Source of the DNA: an uncultured Porphyromonas sp.
Lineage (GTDB): Bacteria; Bacteroidota; Bacteroidia; Bacteroidales; Porphyromonadaceae
NCBI GenBank assembly: GCA_905372565.1
Contig: CAJPPK010000003.1
Location: 62,001 to 126,000, forward strand
Direction of reading: 5' to 3'
DNA length: 64,000 nt
Below, one piece after another: positions 1 through 6,990 of this stretch (the stretch's first letter is position 1; each line of letters begins with the position of its first letter). Below the pieces are notes generated by a model, which was given only the letters and a program-made list of their open reading frames with translations, ran no database searches and was not told where the DNA came from. The position numbers and the translations under genes are program-made.

Positions 1-812
1 GAGCGTGCTTGGTACTTCATCACGAGCACATCCTCCTTGGGGAGCCACTCGGCTCCATACAGGCCCTGTGTCGTACGTAGCACCTTGCCCGTGCTAGCCT
101 CTCGGATCTCTTGGTAGGTGACTCCCTTCTTTGGAGCTCGGTCGGCGTAGGTCACGAGGACGTACTTCCCCGTCGGAGAGACCTCGGCTCCGTAGAGACG
201 CTTGCCGTGTGTGAGGAAGTGCCAGTCGATGTATCTGACGTTTTTCTCCGCCGCTTGGAGGTCTAAGGTAGGCAATCCCTGCTCGGGCTCAAAGATTAGC
301 TTGAAGTCGGCTAGCTCTTTCTCCTTACCCTCGGAGAGGCTCTTGACGATCAAGTCCTTGTGTGTGGCTTGGAGAGTCAGAGGAATGGTGAGGGCAGGTA
401 CGGTGTCGGAGCTGGCGAGCTGATCGCCCGTCGAGGCAAGGAGTGCGCCGTCGGCATAGACTGCATAGTGCGCTCGGCCGTAGAGCTTGAGTGTACCCTT
501 GGTGTAGGTCGGGGAGATGAGGGAGAAGCCGTAGGTCGATAGGGTCAGCTTCCCAGGCTGATTCTTCACGACGAAGAAGCCTTTGGAGCCAGCCTTAATG
601 ATCGCTGAGGAGCGTCCGTTAGGCTCGAAGGCGGTCTTAAGTAGAGCGTTGAGGGAGAACTTCTGGTCGTGACTGTTCACCGAGTCCAGCTGTAGCGGGC
701 GGGTCACCGTGTGGGCACCGTAGCTACGTCCTGTGGAGAACTGCTGCGCGGTAAGCGTTGTCCCCGAGGCTAGTAGGAGGGAGAGGATGAGACAGCTAGA
801 GGTACGTGTCAT
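1..812 (-). CDS. Secreted S9-type peptidase, N-terminal part (runs off the window)
   Basis: This is the first ~270 codons of a longer gene; the ATG is at 812 and the frame is open to the window edge. The product begins with a signal peptide (MTRTSSCLILSLLLASG, then a cleavage region TLTAQQ). It continues into beta-rich sequence with propeller-like blades such as LYGAEVSPTGKYVLVTYADR. This layout (signal peptide, then beta-propeller, with a hydrolase domain expected beyond the edge) fits the exported prolyl-oligopeptidase/dipeptidyl-peptidase (S9) proteins of Porphyromonas, which feed on peptides. The catalytic Ser-Asp-His domain is outside the window, so the assignment rests on the N-terminal region only. 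A -7 box (CAAAGATA on the plus strand, 889-896) lies about 75 bp upstream of the start. Confidence 0.55.
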   Translation of the reverse strand, partial: MTRTSSCLILSLLLASGTTLTAQQFSTGRSYGAHTVTRPLQLDSVNSHDQKFSLNALLKTAFEPNGRSSAIIKAGSKGFFVVKNQPGKLTLSTYGFSLISPTYTKGTLKLYGRAHYAVYADGALLASTGDQLASSDTVPALTIPLTLQATHKDLIVKSLSEGKEKELADFKLIFEPEQGLPTLDLQAAEKNVRYIDWHFLTHGKRLYGAEVSPTGKYVLVTYADRAPKKGVTYQEIREASTGKVLRTTQGLYGAEWLPKEDVLVMKYQAR

Positions 813-888
813 AGCGTTTGTTGAGTTGATGTGTATGTCTATGTCGGTCTGGCGGAGAGGGTCGGAGATCCCCTCGTGAGACCTAGAG

Positions 889-896
889 CAAAGATA
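889..896 (-). promoter_or_regulatory. Bacteroidota -7 box (TATCTTTG) for the S9 peptidase gene
   Basis: The minus strand reads TATCTTTG, an exact match to the Bacteroidota TAnnTTTG element, 77 bp upstream of the start codon at 812. No clear TTTG -33 element is seen at the usual 19-21 bp. Confidence 0.55.
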
Positions 897-1057
897 CGAA
901 GACCCTCGGTATTTTTCGTTGCGTGAGACAGATCTTTTTCGTGGGGAAGAGCGGGTGCTCATATGGGCAACTTGGGCGATCGCTGGAGCGCATATTGCTC
1001 TTGGCTTGGATTAGGATCTAGGGCAGGAGAAAGATGGGGTGATGCTCCTGATAAGCT

Positions 1058-1137
1058 AAGGTCTATCTTAGCTCATCAGAAGGTAGACCTTTCGCTCCGA
1101 AAAGCTATGCCTTCCCGCTCGAAGAGCTATACCTTAG
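1058..1137. repeat. 22-bp-period array, AAGGTAGACCTT family, copy 1 (4 units)
   Basis: Four imperfect 12-bp palindromes start at 1058 (AAGGTCTATCTT), 1080 (AAGGTAGACCTT), 1102 (AAGCTATGCCTT) and 1124 (GAGCTATACCTT), exactly 22 bp apart and separated by 10-bp spacers. The array lies in the 559-bp gap between the divergent S9 peptidase and hpf genes, about 110 bp upstream of the hpf promoter. The same family recurs at 33954-34031 and 55760-55837. An 85-codon ORF through the array is judged spurious. The rest of the gap holds only the two promoters. Confidence 0.85.
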
Positions 1138-1244
1138 GTCTGGAGAGGATACTCCCCGTAGACGCTAGAGTCCGAACCTCCATCCCTCTCTCGGAGACGA
1201 AAGTAGGGGCGAATGCCTAGCTCTTCTTCGGCGAGGAAGGGTGT

Positions 1245-1275
1245 TTGATGAATAAAACCTTTTTCGCTACTTTTG
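1245..1275 (+). promoter_or_regulatory. Promoter of hpf (TTTG-N19-TACTTTTG)
   Basis: TTTG at 1245-1248 is followed 19 bp later by TACTTTTG at 1268-1275. This is a full match to the Bacteroidota consensus TTTG-N19-21-TAnnTTTG and is the best promoter in the window. Transcription would start near 1282, giving a leader of about 90 nt before the hpf ATG at 1372. Confidence 0.75.
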
Positions 1276-1371
1276 AAGTGAAGGAAGTCACTCGGCGGAG
1301 TGCTCCCCCTTCCAGACCACATCCTATCACCTCCCTAGCCCCGAGGGGCAGGGATAAATAACTATTCAACT

Positions 1372-1659
1372 ATGGACATCCGTATTCAAGCCATCCACTT
1401 CGATGCCACCGCCCAGCTCAAGGAGTTCATTACGAAGAAGCTTGACAAGCTCAATCGTTTCGCCGAAGATCTGCATAGTGCAGAGGTCGTCCTCAAGGTA
1501 GTTAAGCCCGAAGTAGCTAATAATAAGGAAGCCTCCATCAAACTTAAGGTCGATGGAGCAGAATTCTTCGTCGAAAAGGTTGGAAACAGCTTCGAGGAAG
1601 CTATCGACCTCAGTATCGATGTCCTCAAGCGTAAGCTCGAGAAGCATAAGGAAGCCTAG
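1372..1659 (+). CDS. hpf: Ribosome hibernation-promoting factor (short HPF/RaiA type)
   Basis: This 95-residue protein has the S30AE/RaiA fold pattern: an N-terminal strand (MDIRIQAIHFDA), a helix with KEFITKKLDKLNRF, central strands ending KLKVDGAEFFVEK, and a C-terminal amphipathic helix with a basic end (DVLKRKLEKHKEA). It corresponds to the short form, without the extra dimerisation domain of long HPF. Such proteins bind the 30S decoding region and silence or store ribosomes in stationary phase. The gene stands alone, has a consensus promoter at 1245-1275 and ends at a strong hairpin terminator at 1709-1750. Confidence is high. Confidence 0.92.
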   Translation: MDIRIQAIHFDATAQLKEFITKKLDKLNRFAEDLHSAEVVLKVVKPEVANNKEASIKLKVDGAEFFVEKVGNSFEEAIDLSIDVLKRKLEKHKEA

Positions 1660-1708
1660 GTTTTCCCCACCAACATAGTGCCCTCGTGACAGAGAGGGCG
1701 AAAAAAAT

Positions 1709-1750
1709 CACCCCCGAGGTCTTCACTGAAGATCTCGGGGGTGTGCTTTT
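1709..1750 (+). terminator. Terminator after hpf
   Basis: GC-rich inverted repeat CACCCCCGAGGTCTTC / GAAGATCTCGGGGGTG with a tiny loop, followed by GTGCTTTT. It lies 50 bp after the hpf stop. Confidence 0.85.
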
Positions 1751-1768
1751 ATATACCTTAATAAAGTG

Positions 1769-1806
1769 CTTCCCCCGACCCACCATCGAGGTGAGTCGGG
1801 GGAAGC
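1769..1806 (-). terminator. Terminator after the glutamine synthetase gene
   Basis: Inverted repeat GCTTCCCCCGACCCACC / GGTGAGTCGGGGGAAGC with a 5-nt loop, just past the glnA stop on the minus strand, followed there by ACTTTATT. Confidence 0.8.
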
Positions 1807-1829
1807 TTAGTGGAGGTGACTCGTGAAGG

Positions 1830-3329
1830 CTAGCAGTAGAGGAAGCGATCGACGAGCTCCTTGAGGAATTGAGGATCAGCCTGAGCCTTGTCACGTAGGT
1901 CAGCGTCCTGGAAAGACTCGAGGTGGCGGATCATACCGTCGATGGTCGCTGGGTCGAAGACACCACGTGCTTCGTAGATAGCACGATGCTGGCGGAGGCG
2001 TTCGGCAGAGGCTACGCAGGAGGCGGGCAGGCTATCGAGATGCCCTACCGTACTAGCGAACTCATCCTTGTGGATGTTCACCGAGACGTAGGTCTTGTCC
2101 GCTAGGTCGAGTGCATTGTCGATCTCGAAGCCATGACGTGCTGCCGTACAGATACCGGCGAGGAGAAGGTAGTTATTAGCTGATCCGTCGGAAGCTCGGA
2201 ACTCGATAGTCTGCTTGTTCGTGTAGCGCTTTTCGCTAGGCTTCTCTAGTGGATTGACTAGGCTACACATATCGACTTTGGCACTCCAGCCAAGGGGCAC
2301 ACGCACGAGAGCAGAGCGGTTGCGGTCGCCCCAGCATACCGTCGTCGGAGCTTCCTGATGAGGTACGAGACGGAGATACGAGGTGGGGTTGGTGTTACCA
2401 AAGGCCGTCAGCGAAGCAGCCAGACTCATCATACCAGCGACAGCCTTACGTGCGGTGTCAGTGAGGTTACCTTGGGCGTCGACATACTGGTTGATGCCGT
2501 TCTTATCGACGACCTTCGTATGGATATGCATACCGCTACCGGCCTTGCCAACGATGATCTTTGGAGCGAAGGTGACCTTAAGTCCCATTCTCCAGCCTAG
2601 CTCGAAGAGGATCCATTTACCTAGCTGTAGGTGCTGAGCGGCTTGCTCTACTGGTACGGGAAGGAACTCGATCTCGTTCTGTTCGTAGTTCAGATCTTCG
2701 GTGCTGAAGTTCCCTACTTCCCCGTGACCATACTTGATCTTCCCGCCACACTCTGCGATCAGGCGCATAGCCTCCGTACGGAAGGCGATCTGCTTACTGA
2801 AGGGAGCCATCTCATGGTAGCCTCTCTGGTCGACAGCTTCGTAGCCTTCCTCCTTCTCACTGATGACATAGTACTCGAGCTCACCCATGGCGTGGAACTC
2901 AAGGCCACCGGTGACTTCACGGAAGGCTTGGGCTGCACGGCGAAGGATCTGGTCGGGAGCTGAGGAGAGGGGTTGCCCATCCTTGTCCATATAGGCGCAG
3001 AAGAAGGAGATCGTAGGCTGATCTGCAAACGGATCCATGAAGGCAGAGGCAAACTGGGGCACGACATAAAGGTCAGATGAGCCAGCCTCCATGACTCCAG
3101 GGAAGAGGCTCGAGCCGTCGACACGTTCGCCCGAGGAGAGGACTTCATCTAGGTAGTCGATATCTTGGATGATGAAGTTGAGCTCCTTGAGACGTCCATC
3201 GGCTGCTGTATAGCGGAAGTTGAGCTGATGGATGTCATTCTCGTTGATGAACTTGATGATGTCAGCCTTGGTGAAGTCCTGAGGATTCTTACCGATAGCA
3301 CGAACGATGGGATTGAGATTATACTCCAT
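1830..3329 (-). CDS. glnA: Glutamine synthetase, class I-like
   Basis: This 499-residue enzyme would condense glutamate and ammonia to glutamine using ATP in the cytoplasm. The N-terminal beta-grasp domain (about 1-110) is followed by the catalytic barrel with ELEYYV (first metal-binding Glu), a GEVGNF/YEQNEIEF segment, GSGMHIH (metal/ATP His), SYLRLVPHQEAP and WGDRNRSALVRVP, all equivalents of class I signature motifs. The length is normal for GSI. The N-terminal segment and some motifs differ from the enterobacterial enzyme, and Bacteroidota often carry several GS paralogues (GSI, GSIII), so the symbol denotes the family only. It is a single-gene unit with its own terminator at 1769-1806. 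No clear TAnnTTTG box was seen upstream. Confidence 0.88.
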   Translation of the reverse strand: MEYNLNPIVRAIGKNPQDFTKADIIKFINENDIHQLNFRYTAADGRLKELNFIIQDIDYLDEVLSSGERVDGSSLFPGVMEAGSSDLYVVPQFASAFMDPFADQPTISFFCAYMDKDGQPLSSAPDQILRRAAQAFREVTGGLEFHAMGELEYYVISEKEEGYEAVDQRGYHEMAPFSKQIAFRTEAMRLIAECGGKIKYGHGEVGNFSTEDLNYEQNEIEFLPVPVEQAAQHLQLGKWILFELGWRMGLKVTFAPKIIVGKAGSGMHIHTKVVDKNGINQYVDAQGNLTDTARKAVAGMMSLAASLTAFGNTNPTSYLRLVPHQEAPTTVCWGDRNRSALVRVPLGWSAKVDMCSLVNPLEKPSEKRYTNKQTIEFRASDGSANNYLLLAGICTAARHGFEIDNALDLADKTYVSVNIHKDEFASTVGHLDSLPASCVASAERLRQHRAIYEARGVFDPATIDGMIRHLESFQDADLRDKAQADPQFLKELVDRFLYC

Positions 3330-3374
3330 AGTTGTTGAATGTAGTGTTGTTTGTTTGGGATGATATACGTTAAA

Positions 3375-3406
3375 GGCTCACCTTGCTCTGTGAGCAGGGG
3401 TGAGCC
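3375..3406 (-). terminator. Terminator after the DUF4298 gene
   Basis: GGCTCACC (3375-3382) pairs with GGTGAGCC (3399-3406), with inner pairing CTGCTC/GAGCAA. On the minus strand the stem is followed by TTTAACG. It sits between the DUF4298 stop and the glutamine synthetase start. Confidence 0.7.
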
Positions 3407-3420
3407 CATTGCGTTTCTGT

Positions 3421-3732
3421 CTAAGGGATGCGTGCGATACGAAGGTTCATGGACTGAGCCATAAGGACGAGACCTCTGAGTAGGGTCAGGAGATCAAAGA
3501 CCGCATCTTGGCTTAGTACTCCTTGTGGAAGATCTTCGGGGAACTCTCCTGCCTCACTGGCATAGTAGTCCTTATTCCAGTCAGGGGAGCTGTAGTAGGC
3601 TACTAGGCGCTCTAGCTCTGGCATAGCTTCCTCCATCGCCTCAAGGAGTTTTTCCCCTTCTTCGGCGAGGCCATTCCATCGATTCAGGATGGCTTCCATT
3701 TCTTCGACGCGCTTGATGCGACTAGCTTCCAT
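3421..3732 (-). CDS. DUF4298 domain protein
   Basis: This 103-residue protein of unknown function is mostly helical (RIKRVEEMEAILNRWNGLAEEGEKLL...), with the DYYASEAGEFPEDLPQGVLSQDAVFDLL segment typical of DUF4298. The start chosen is the ATG at 3732, 12 codons inside the longest frame. It is preceded by an AGAAGG Shine-Dalgarno-like sequence, and the upstream -7 box (3756-3763) would place the upstream codons at or before the transcription start. It is a single-gene unit ending at the hairpin at 3375-3406. Confidence 0.75.
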   Translation of the reverse strand: MEASRIKRVEEMEAILNRWNGLAEEGEKLLEAMEEAMPELERLVAYYSSPDWNKDYYASEAGEFPEDLPQGVLSQDAVFDLLTLLRGLVLMAQSMNLRIARIP

Positions 3733-3755
3733 ATCCTTCTTATGTATTGGTAGAA

Positions 3756-3763
3756 CAAATGTA
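3756..3763 (-). promoter_or_regulatory. -7 box (TACATTTG) for the DUF4298 gene
   Basis: The minus strand reads TACATTTG, matching TAnnTTTG, 24 bp before the preferred ATG at 3732. This supports that internal start. Confidence 0.5.
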
Positions 3764-3836
3764 CACAATTAGTCGAATATAAGGATAGCCTCGATGACCG
3801 AATGTGCTTATGTCTCTTGCTACTTGAGGTAGCCCT

Positions 3837-4985
3837 CTAGTTAAGTATGATCTCTACTCCATGGCGCTCGACGGTGGCGATGAAGGAGGGTGTCCTCTCT
3901 CGCTGGTAAGCTAGCGTGAAGCGACCTCGCTCTCCGGCAGAGAAATAGCGATCGTAGGCTTTGTGGGCAAGTACTCCCATGGTGGTGCGGAGATTGATCT
4001 CGACGCAGGGGTGGAGAAGGAGCTCGCCTTGCTCTTCGTAGAGGAAGAGATCGATACCGATGTAGCCGTGGTAGCAGGAGGCTTGGAGAGCATCCTTGAG
4101 CCAAGTGGTGTGCAGCTGGATTAGGTGGGTAAGTCGTCGCTCTCCCACACGCCCTGATAGCTCTTCCCAAAGTGCCTCTGGGGAGGCTAGTAGGTTCCCT
4201 GCATAGGCTCTCCCCGAAGCTAAGGTCTCGAAGTGAGACAAGGCATAGAAGTGTACTTCTCCCGTCTGATCTCGGTAGTACTCGATCGCCCAATTATCCC
4301 GCACCCGAAGGAAGGGCTCTATGCTGACACTGCCTACACGTAAGCAATTACCAGCGAGGGCATCGAGGTGCTTGGGCTGGAGGGGAAGGGGAAGAGGTAG
4401 TACTCCTCGCCCTGAGGAGCTATAGGGGCGCTTGATGAGGAGCTGGGTGGGATCCCCTAGAGGGCGCTGGGAGACCTCGTGGATGGCTTTGCGAAGCTGC
4501 TCTTGGGTCTTCTCTCTATCCTCTTCGGCCTCGACCCACTGGGGCAAGAGATCGCTTGGGTAGTTCCCCTGCTCGATGAGGAAGGCAAGGAGATCGGACG
4601 AAGCTCGTCGATGACTTAGCTGGAGGAAGGTAGGGGTGATCGGGGGAAGCTGTAGCTCGGTTTGCTGGAAGAGGGAGGATCGCTGGATCTCGGCTAGGCT
4701 GTGAGGCTCCAGTCCCCAGAGACAGACCTCGAGCTGCGCTGGGAGTTCCTGAGAAGTGACAGGCTGGCTGTCGCCCCGTAAGAGGGAGGCTGCGATCGAG
4801 CCATCAGCGCTAGCTGGGACATAGATGAAGTCCGAGGGACTCGCTAGGAGTGTGAGTAGGGGAGCTAGCTCATGGCGCATCTGTCGCACTTCACGGGAGG
4901 GCGTATAGCGTCCGTTGGGTGGTGCGAGTAGGGCCTCTTCGTGCCCAGGGTTGAAGACCCAGAGGCGAGCAGGGCGGTGGGGCAC
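3837..4985 (-). CDS. ATP-grasp-like protein of unknown substrate
   Basis: I do not recognise a named family for this 382-residue protein, but the layout suggests an ATP-grasp fold. The N-terminal part begins LWVFNPGHEEALLAPPNGRYTP; the middle has LLIKRPYSSSGRGV (like the ATP-binding lysine plus Gly-rich loop), SIEPFLRV and WAIEYYRD; the C-terminal part has YIGIDLFLYEE and then HPCVEINLRTTMG, resembling the Mg-binding E-x-N motif. There is no signal peptide. The gene follows the cyclophilin gene by 5 bp and is surely co-transcribed with it. A carboxylate-amine or peptide ligase role is plausible but unproven. Confidence 0.55.
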   Translation of the reverse strand: MPHRPARLWVFNPGHEEALLAPPNGRYTPSREVRQMRHELAPLLTLLASPSDFIYVPASADGSIAASLLRGDSQPVTSQELPAQLEVCLWGLEPHSLAEIQRSSLFQQTELQLPPITPTFLQLSHRRASSDLLAFLIEQGNYPSDLLPQWVEAEEDREKTQEQLRKAIHEVSQRPLGDPTQLLIKRPYSSSGRGVLPLPLPLQPKHLDALAGNCLRVGSVSIEPFLRVRDNWAIEYYRDQTGEVHFYALSHFETLASGRAYAGNLLASPEALWEELSGRVGERRLTHLIQLHTTWLKDALQASCYHGYIGIDLFLYEEQGELLLHPCVEINLRTTMGVLAHKAYDRYFSAGERGRFTLAYQRERTPSFIATVERHGVEIILN

Positions 4986-4990
4986 AGAGC

Positions 4991-5668
4991 TTACTTCTTC
5001 TCCTTAGGGGTGTAGCGGGACATCCGCTTGATGAGGACGTTTTTCAGTGGTCGGTTGTTATCGTCTGTCGCCACTCGCTGGATCTTGTCTATCGTTCCCC
5101 AGCCATCGAGGAGACGTCCGAAGACGGTGTAGTCTCCATCGAGGTGAGCTGCTCCGCCTAGGTGTTTGTAGTCTTCTCGTTGCTCAGGGGTGTACTTCCA
5201 CGTACGTCCTACTTCGTACTCGTCGAGGTCAAAGTCGGTGTAGTACTTCCCAGTGACGACATAGAACTGGCTATAGGATGATCGCTTCTCAGGGTTCTCC
5301 TCGTCGGGCTGACGTGCTGCTGCTAGAGCGCCACGCACGTGGACGAAGAGCTCGGGATGGAATTCCCCTTGGAGGGTAGGCTCCTGCGAATCATCTCCCA
5401 GAGGCTTGTCAGCGGTCAGCCCCTTGGTGTTTAAGTTCCCCGTCTGTACCATGAAGTCCTTGATCACCCGGTGAAAGAGGACTCCGTCATACGCATGCTG
5501 ATCGACATGCTGGAGGAAGCGGTCACGGTGGATCGGGGTCTCATTGAAGAGCTCGATGATGAAGTTCCCCTTGTTGGTCTCGACGAGTACCTGAGGACGA
5601 TTTTGGGCCTCCAGTGGATGGAGGAAAAGGAGTAGACCTGTGAGAAGGCCGAGGAGCTGGAGCTTCAT
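4991..5668 (-). CDS. Periplasmic cyclophilin-type peptidyl-prolyl isomerase
   Basis: This 225-residue protein has an N-terminal signal peptide (MKLQLLGLLTGLLLFLHPLEAQ) and then a cyclophilin domain: VLVETNKGNFIIELF, YDGVLFHRVIKDFMVQTG (the F-H-R-V active-site signature, with the catalytic Arg), QFYVVTG, and YTVFGRLLDGWGTIDKIQ near the end. An insertion around EEKNPEKRSSYSQF-type sequence enlarges the domain, as in other Bacteroidota homologues. It should assist proline isomerisation during folding of exported proteins. It is first in a two-gene unit with the ATP-grasp-like gene downstream. Confidence 0.88.
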   Translation of the reverse strand: MKLQLLGLLTGLLLFLHPLEAQNRPQVLVETNKGNFIIELFNETPIHRDRFLQHVDQHAYDGVLFHRVIKDFMVQTGNLNTKGLTADKPLGDDSQEPTLQGEFHPELFVHVRGALAAARQPDEENPEKRSSYSQFYVVTGKYYTDFDLDEYEVGRTWKYTPEQREDYKHLGGAAHLDGDYTVFGRLLDGWGTIDKIQRVATDDNNRPLKNVLIKRMSRYTPKEKK

Positions 5669-5695
5669 AGGGTATTTATATCTAATTCGGTCGTG

Positions 5696-6565
5696 CTAGG
5701 GGAGTACGGGCATAGTATCGTTCGAAGCGTCGGCCGTGGTGATGAATGCCTTGGGGTCAAGTCCGAGGACGAGCTTCTTGAGGGTGCTGAAGTGCTTGCG
5801 CTCGATGATGATGAAGAGTACTTCTCGCTCCTGTCCGGTGTACATCCCCTTGCCATGGAGGAATGTGCCTCGTACCCCGACCTGCCCAATGAGGAGACTA
5901 CGTAGCTCCTCCATCTTGTCCGAGATGATGAAGACGGACTTGTGTGGGTTCTGTGGCTGGAGGGCATCTACGACCTTGCTGTAGACGAAGATCGCTATCC
6001 ACGAGTAGAGGGGCACACGCCAGTCCTGGAAGACCCAGAGCCCCATCAAGACGATGAGCGAGTCGATGAGCATGATGAGCGTGCCGACCTTGGTGTTGAA
6101 CATGCGGGAGAGCACGCGGGCGAGCGTGTCCGTCCCAGCGCAGGTACTCTGAGCACGGAAGATCATCCAGACGCTGATCCCGAGTAAGGCGCCTCCATAG
6201 AAGCTACATAGGATGGACTCCTCGACGAGAGGCTTGCCACCTGCCCACTGCTCGATCAGGTCAGAGAAGAGAGCCACGAGGAGGAAGGTCACGACCGTCT
6301 TGATGGCGGAGATCTTGCCTAGCTCTCGGGCAGCCAAGAGGAAGAGGGGGACGTTGAAGAAGAGGGCGATAGTCCCTAGCCCCAGCTCTAGGCCGAAGAA
6401 GCGCTGAGCGAGCTCTCTCAGGACGAGAGCCAGTCCATAGACACCGCCCGGGCTGATGTGTGCGGGAGCAAGGAAGAGGCTGTATCCTGTAGCTAGCAGG
6501 AAAGAGCCGATGATGATCAGAAGAGCATCCAGGAGGAGTTCTCGTCGTGATGGGATAGTAGGCAT
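5696..6565 (-). CDS. YitT family integral membrane protein with C-terminal DUF2179 domain
   Basis: The product has about five transmembrane helices (LLLDALLIIIGSFLLATGYSLFLAP, VYGLALVLRELA, LGLGTIALFFNVPLFLLAA, VVTFLLVALFSDLI, ILCSFYGGALLGISVWMIF) followed by a cytoplasmic alpha/beta tail (KSVFIISDKMEELRSLLI... REVLFIIIERKHFSTLKKLV) that is the DUF2179 domain of the YitT/YqfU family. The transported substrate is unknown. The ATG at 6565 (MPTIPSRR) is preferred to the GTG at 6592, because the -7 box at 6592-6599 overlaps the GTG. The gene is divergent from ndh across a 425-bp gap that holds a 23-bp-period array. Confidence 0.88.
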   Translation of the reverse strand: MPTIPSRRELLLDALLIIIGSFLLATGYSLFLAPAHISPGGVYGLALVLRELAQRFFGLELGLGTIALFFNVPLFLLAARELGKISAIKTVVTFLLVALFSDLIEQWAGGKPLVEESILCSFYGGALLGISVWMIFRAQSTCAGTDTLARVLSRMFNTKVGTLIMLIDSLIVLMGLWVFQDWRVPLYSWIAIFVYSKVVDALQPQNPHKSVFIISDKMEELRSLLIGQVGVRGTFLHGKGMYTGQEREVLFIIIERKHFSTLKKLVLGLDPKAFITTADASNDTMPVLP

Positions 6566-6591
6566 AGCTTGGATGAGTAGTATATCTCCCA

Positions 6592-6599
6592 CAAAGATA
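6592..6599 (-). promoter_or_regulatory. -7 box (TATCTTTG) for the YitT gene
   Basis: The minus strand reads TATCTTTG, 26 bp before the ATG at 6565. It overlaps the alternative GTG start, which argues against that start. Confidence 0.5.
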
Positions 6600-6710
6600 C
6601 GAGGTATCCCGAGATCTTACCATACATTCGTCTGGGTATTTGATCTTGGTTATGGAGGGAGCAAGTCTACCGCTCTTCCCTCTCGAGATGGACTAGGCTG
6701 GTGAAGGGGG

Positions 6711-6801
6711 AACAGTAGTAACACCAAAGGGGCAACAGTAGTGCCTCTCCAGAGGCAACAGTAGTGCCACCCGAGGGGCATCAGTAGTGCCTACTAGTTG
6801 G
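6711..6801. repeat. 23-bp-period array, ACTACTG family, copy A (4 units)
   Basis: On the minus strand the element starts CCAACTAGTAGGC and then carries four ACTACTG bricks. On the plus strand CAGTAGT begins at 6713, 6736, 6759 and 6782, exactly 23 bp apart. Its 89 bp (6713-6801, reversed) match 39338-39426 at 88 positions. It lies in the gap between divergent YitT and ndh and is oriented head-to-tail toward YitT. The rest of the gap (6802-6990) is purine-rich plus-strand sequence with no feature I can name, apart from a weak TATATTG about 35 bp before ndh. Confidence 0.9.
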
Positions 6802-6990
6802 ATTTTGTGTTACTCCGTTTGAGGGGGTGTAAGGAGGGGAGAGGAGGAGCCTTGGGAGATGGGGTTAGGGGGAGCGCTGGAGAAGGAAAAGGAGGACGTC
6901 GGAGATCGCTTTATGTTCGCTGAACTAACCTAGGGGAGGAGATGTTGTAGGGATGTTCGTATATTGAATTAATTCGCCAATTCTGCTTTT

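Noticed and set aside
963..1220. 85-codon plus-strand ORF between the S9 peptidase and hpf genes
   Set aside because: It runs through the AAGGTAGACCTT array, has no family features and no promoter or ribosome-binding site; it is explained by the repeats.
3733..3768. Longer N-terminus for the DUF4298 protein
   Set aside because: The internal ATG has a ribosome-binding site, and the -7 box lies within the region that the longer start would need as transcribed leader.
6566..6592. GTG start for the YitT protein
   Set aside because: It overlaps the -7 promoter box; the downstream ATG is more plausible.
6711..6801. Possible CRISPR array
   Set aside because: The 23-bp period leaves no room for unique spacers of about 30 bp, the inter-core sequences recur between loci, and no cas genes are nearby.
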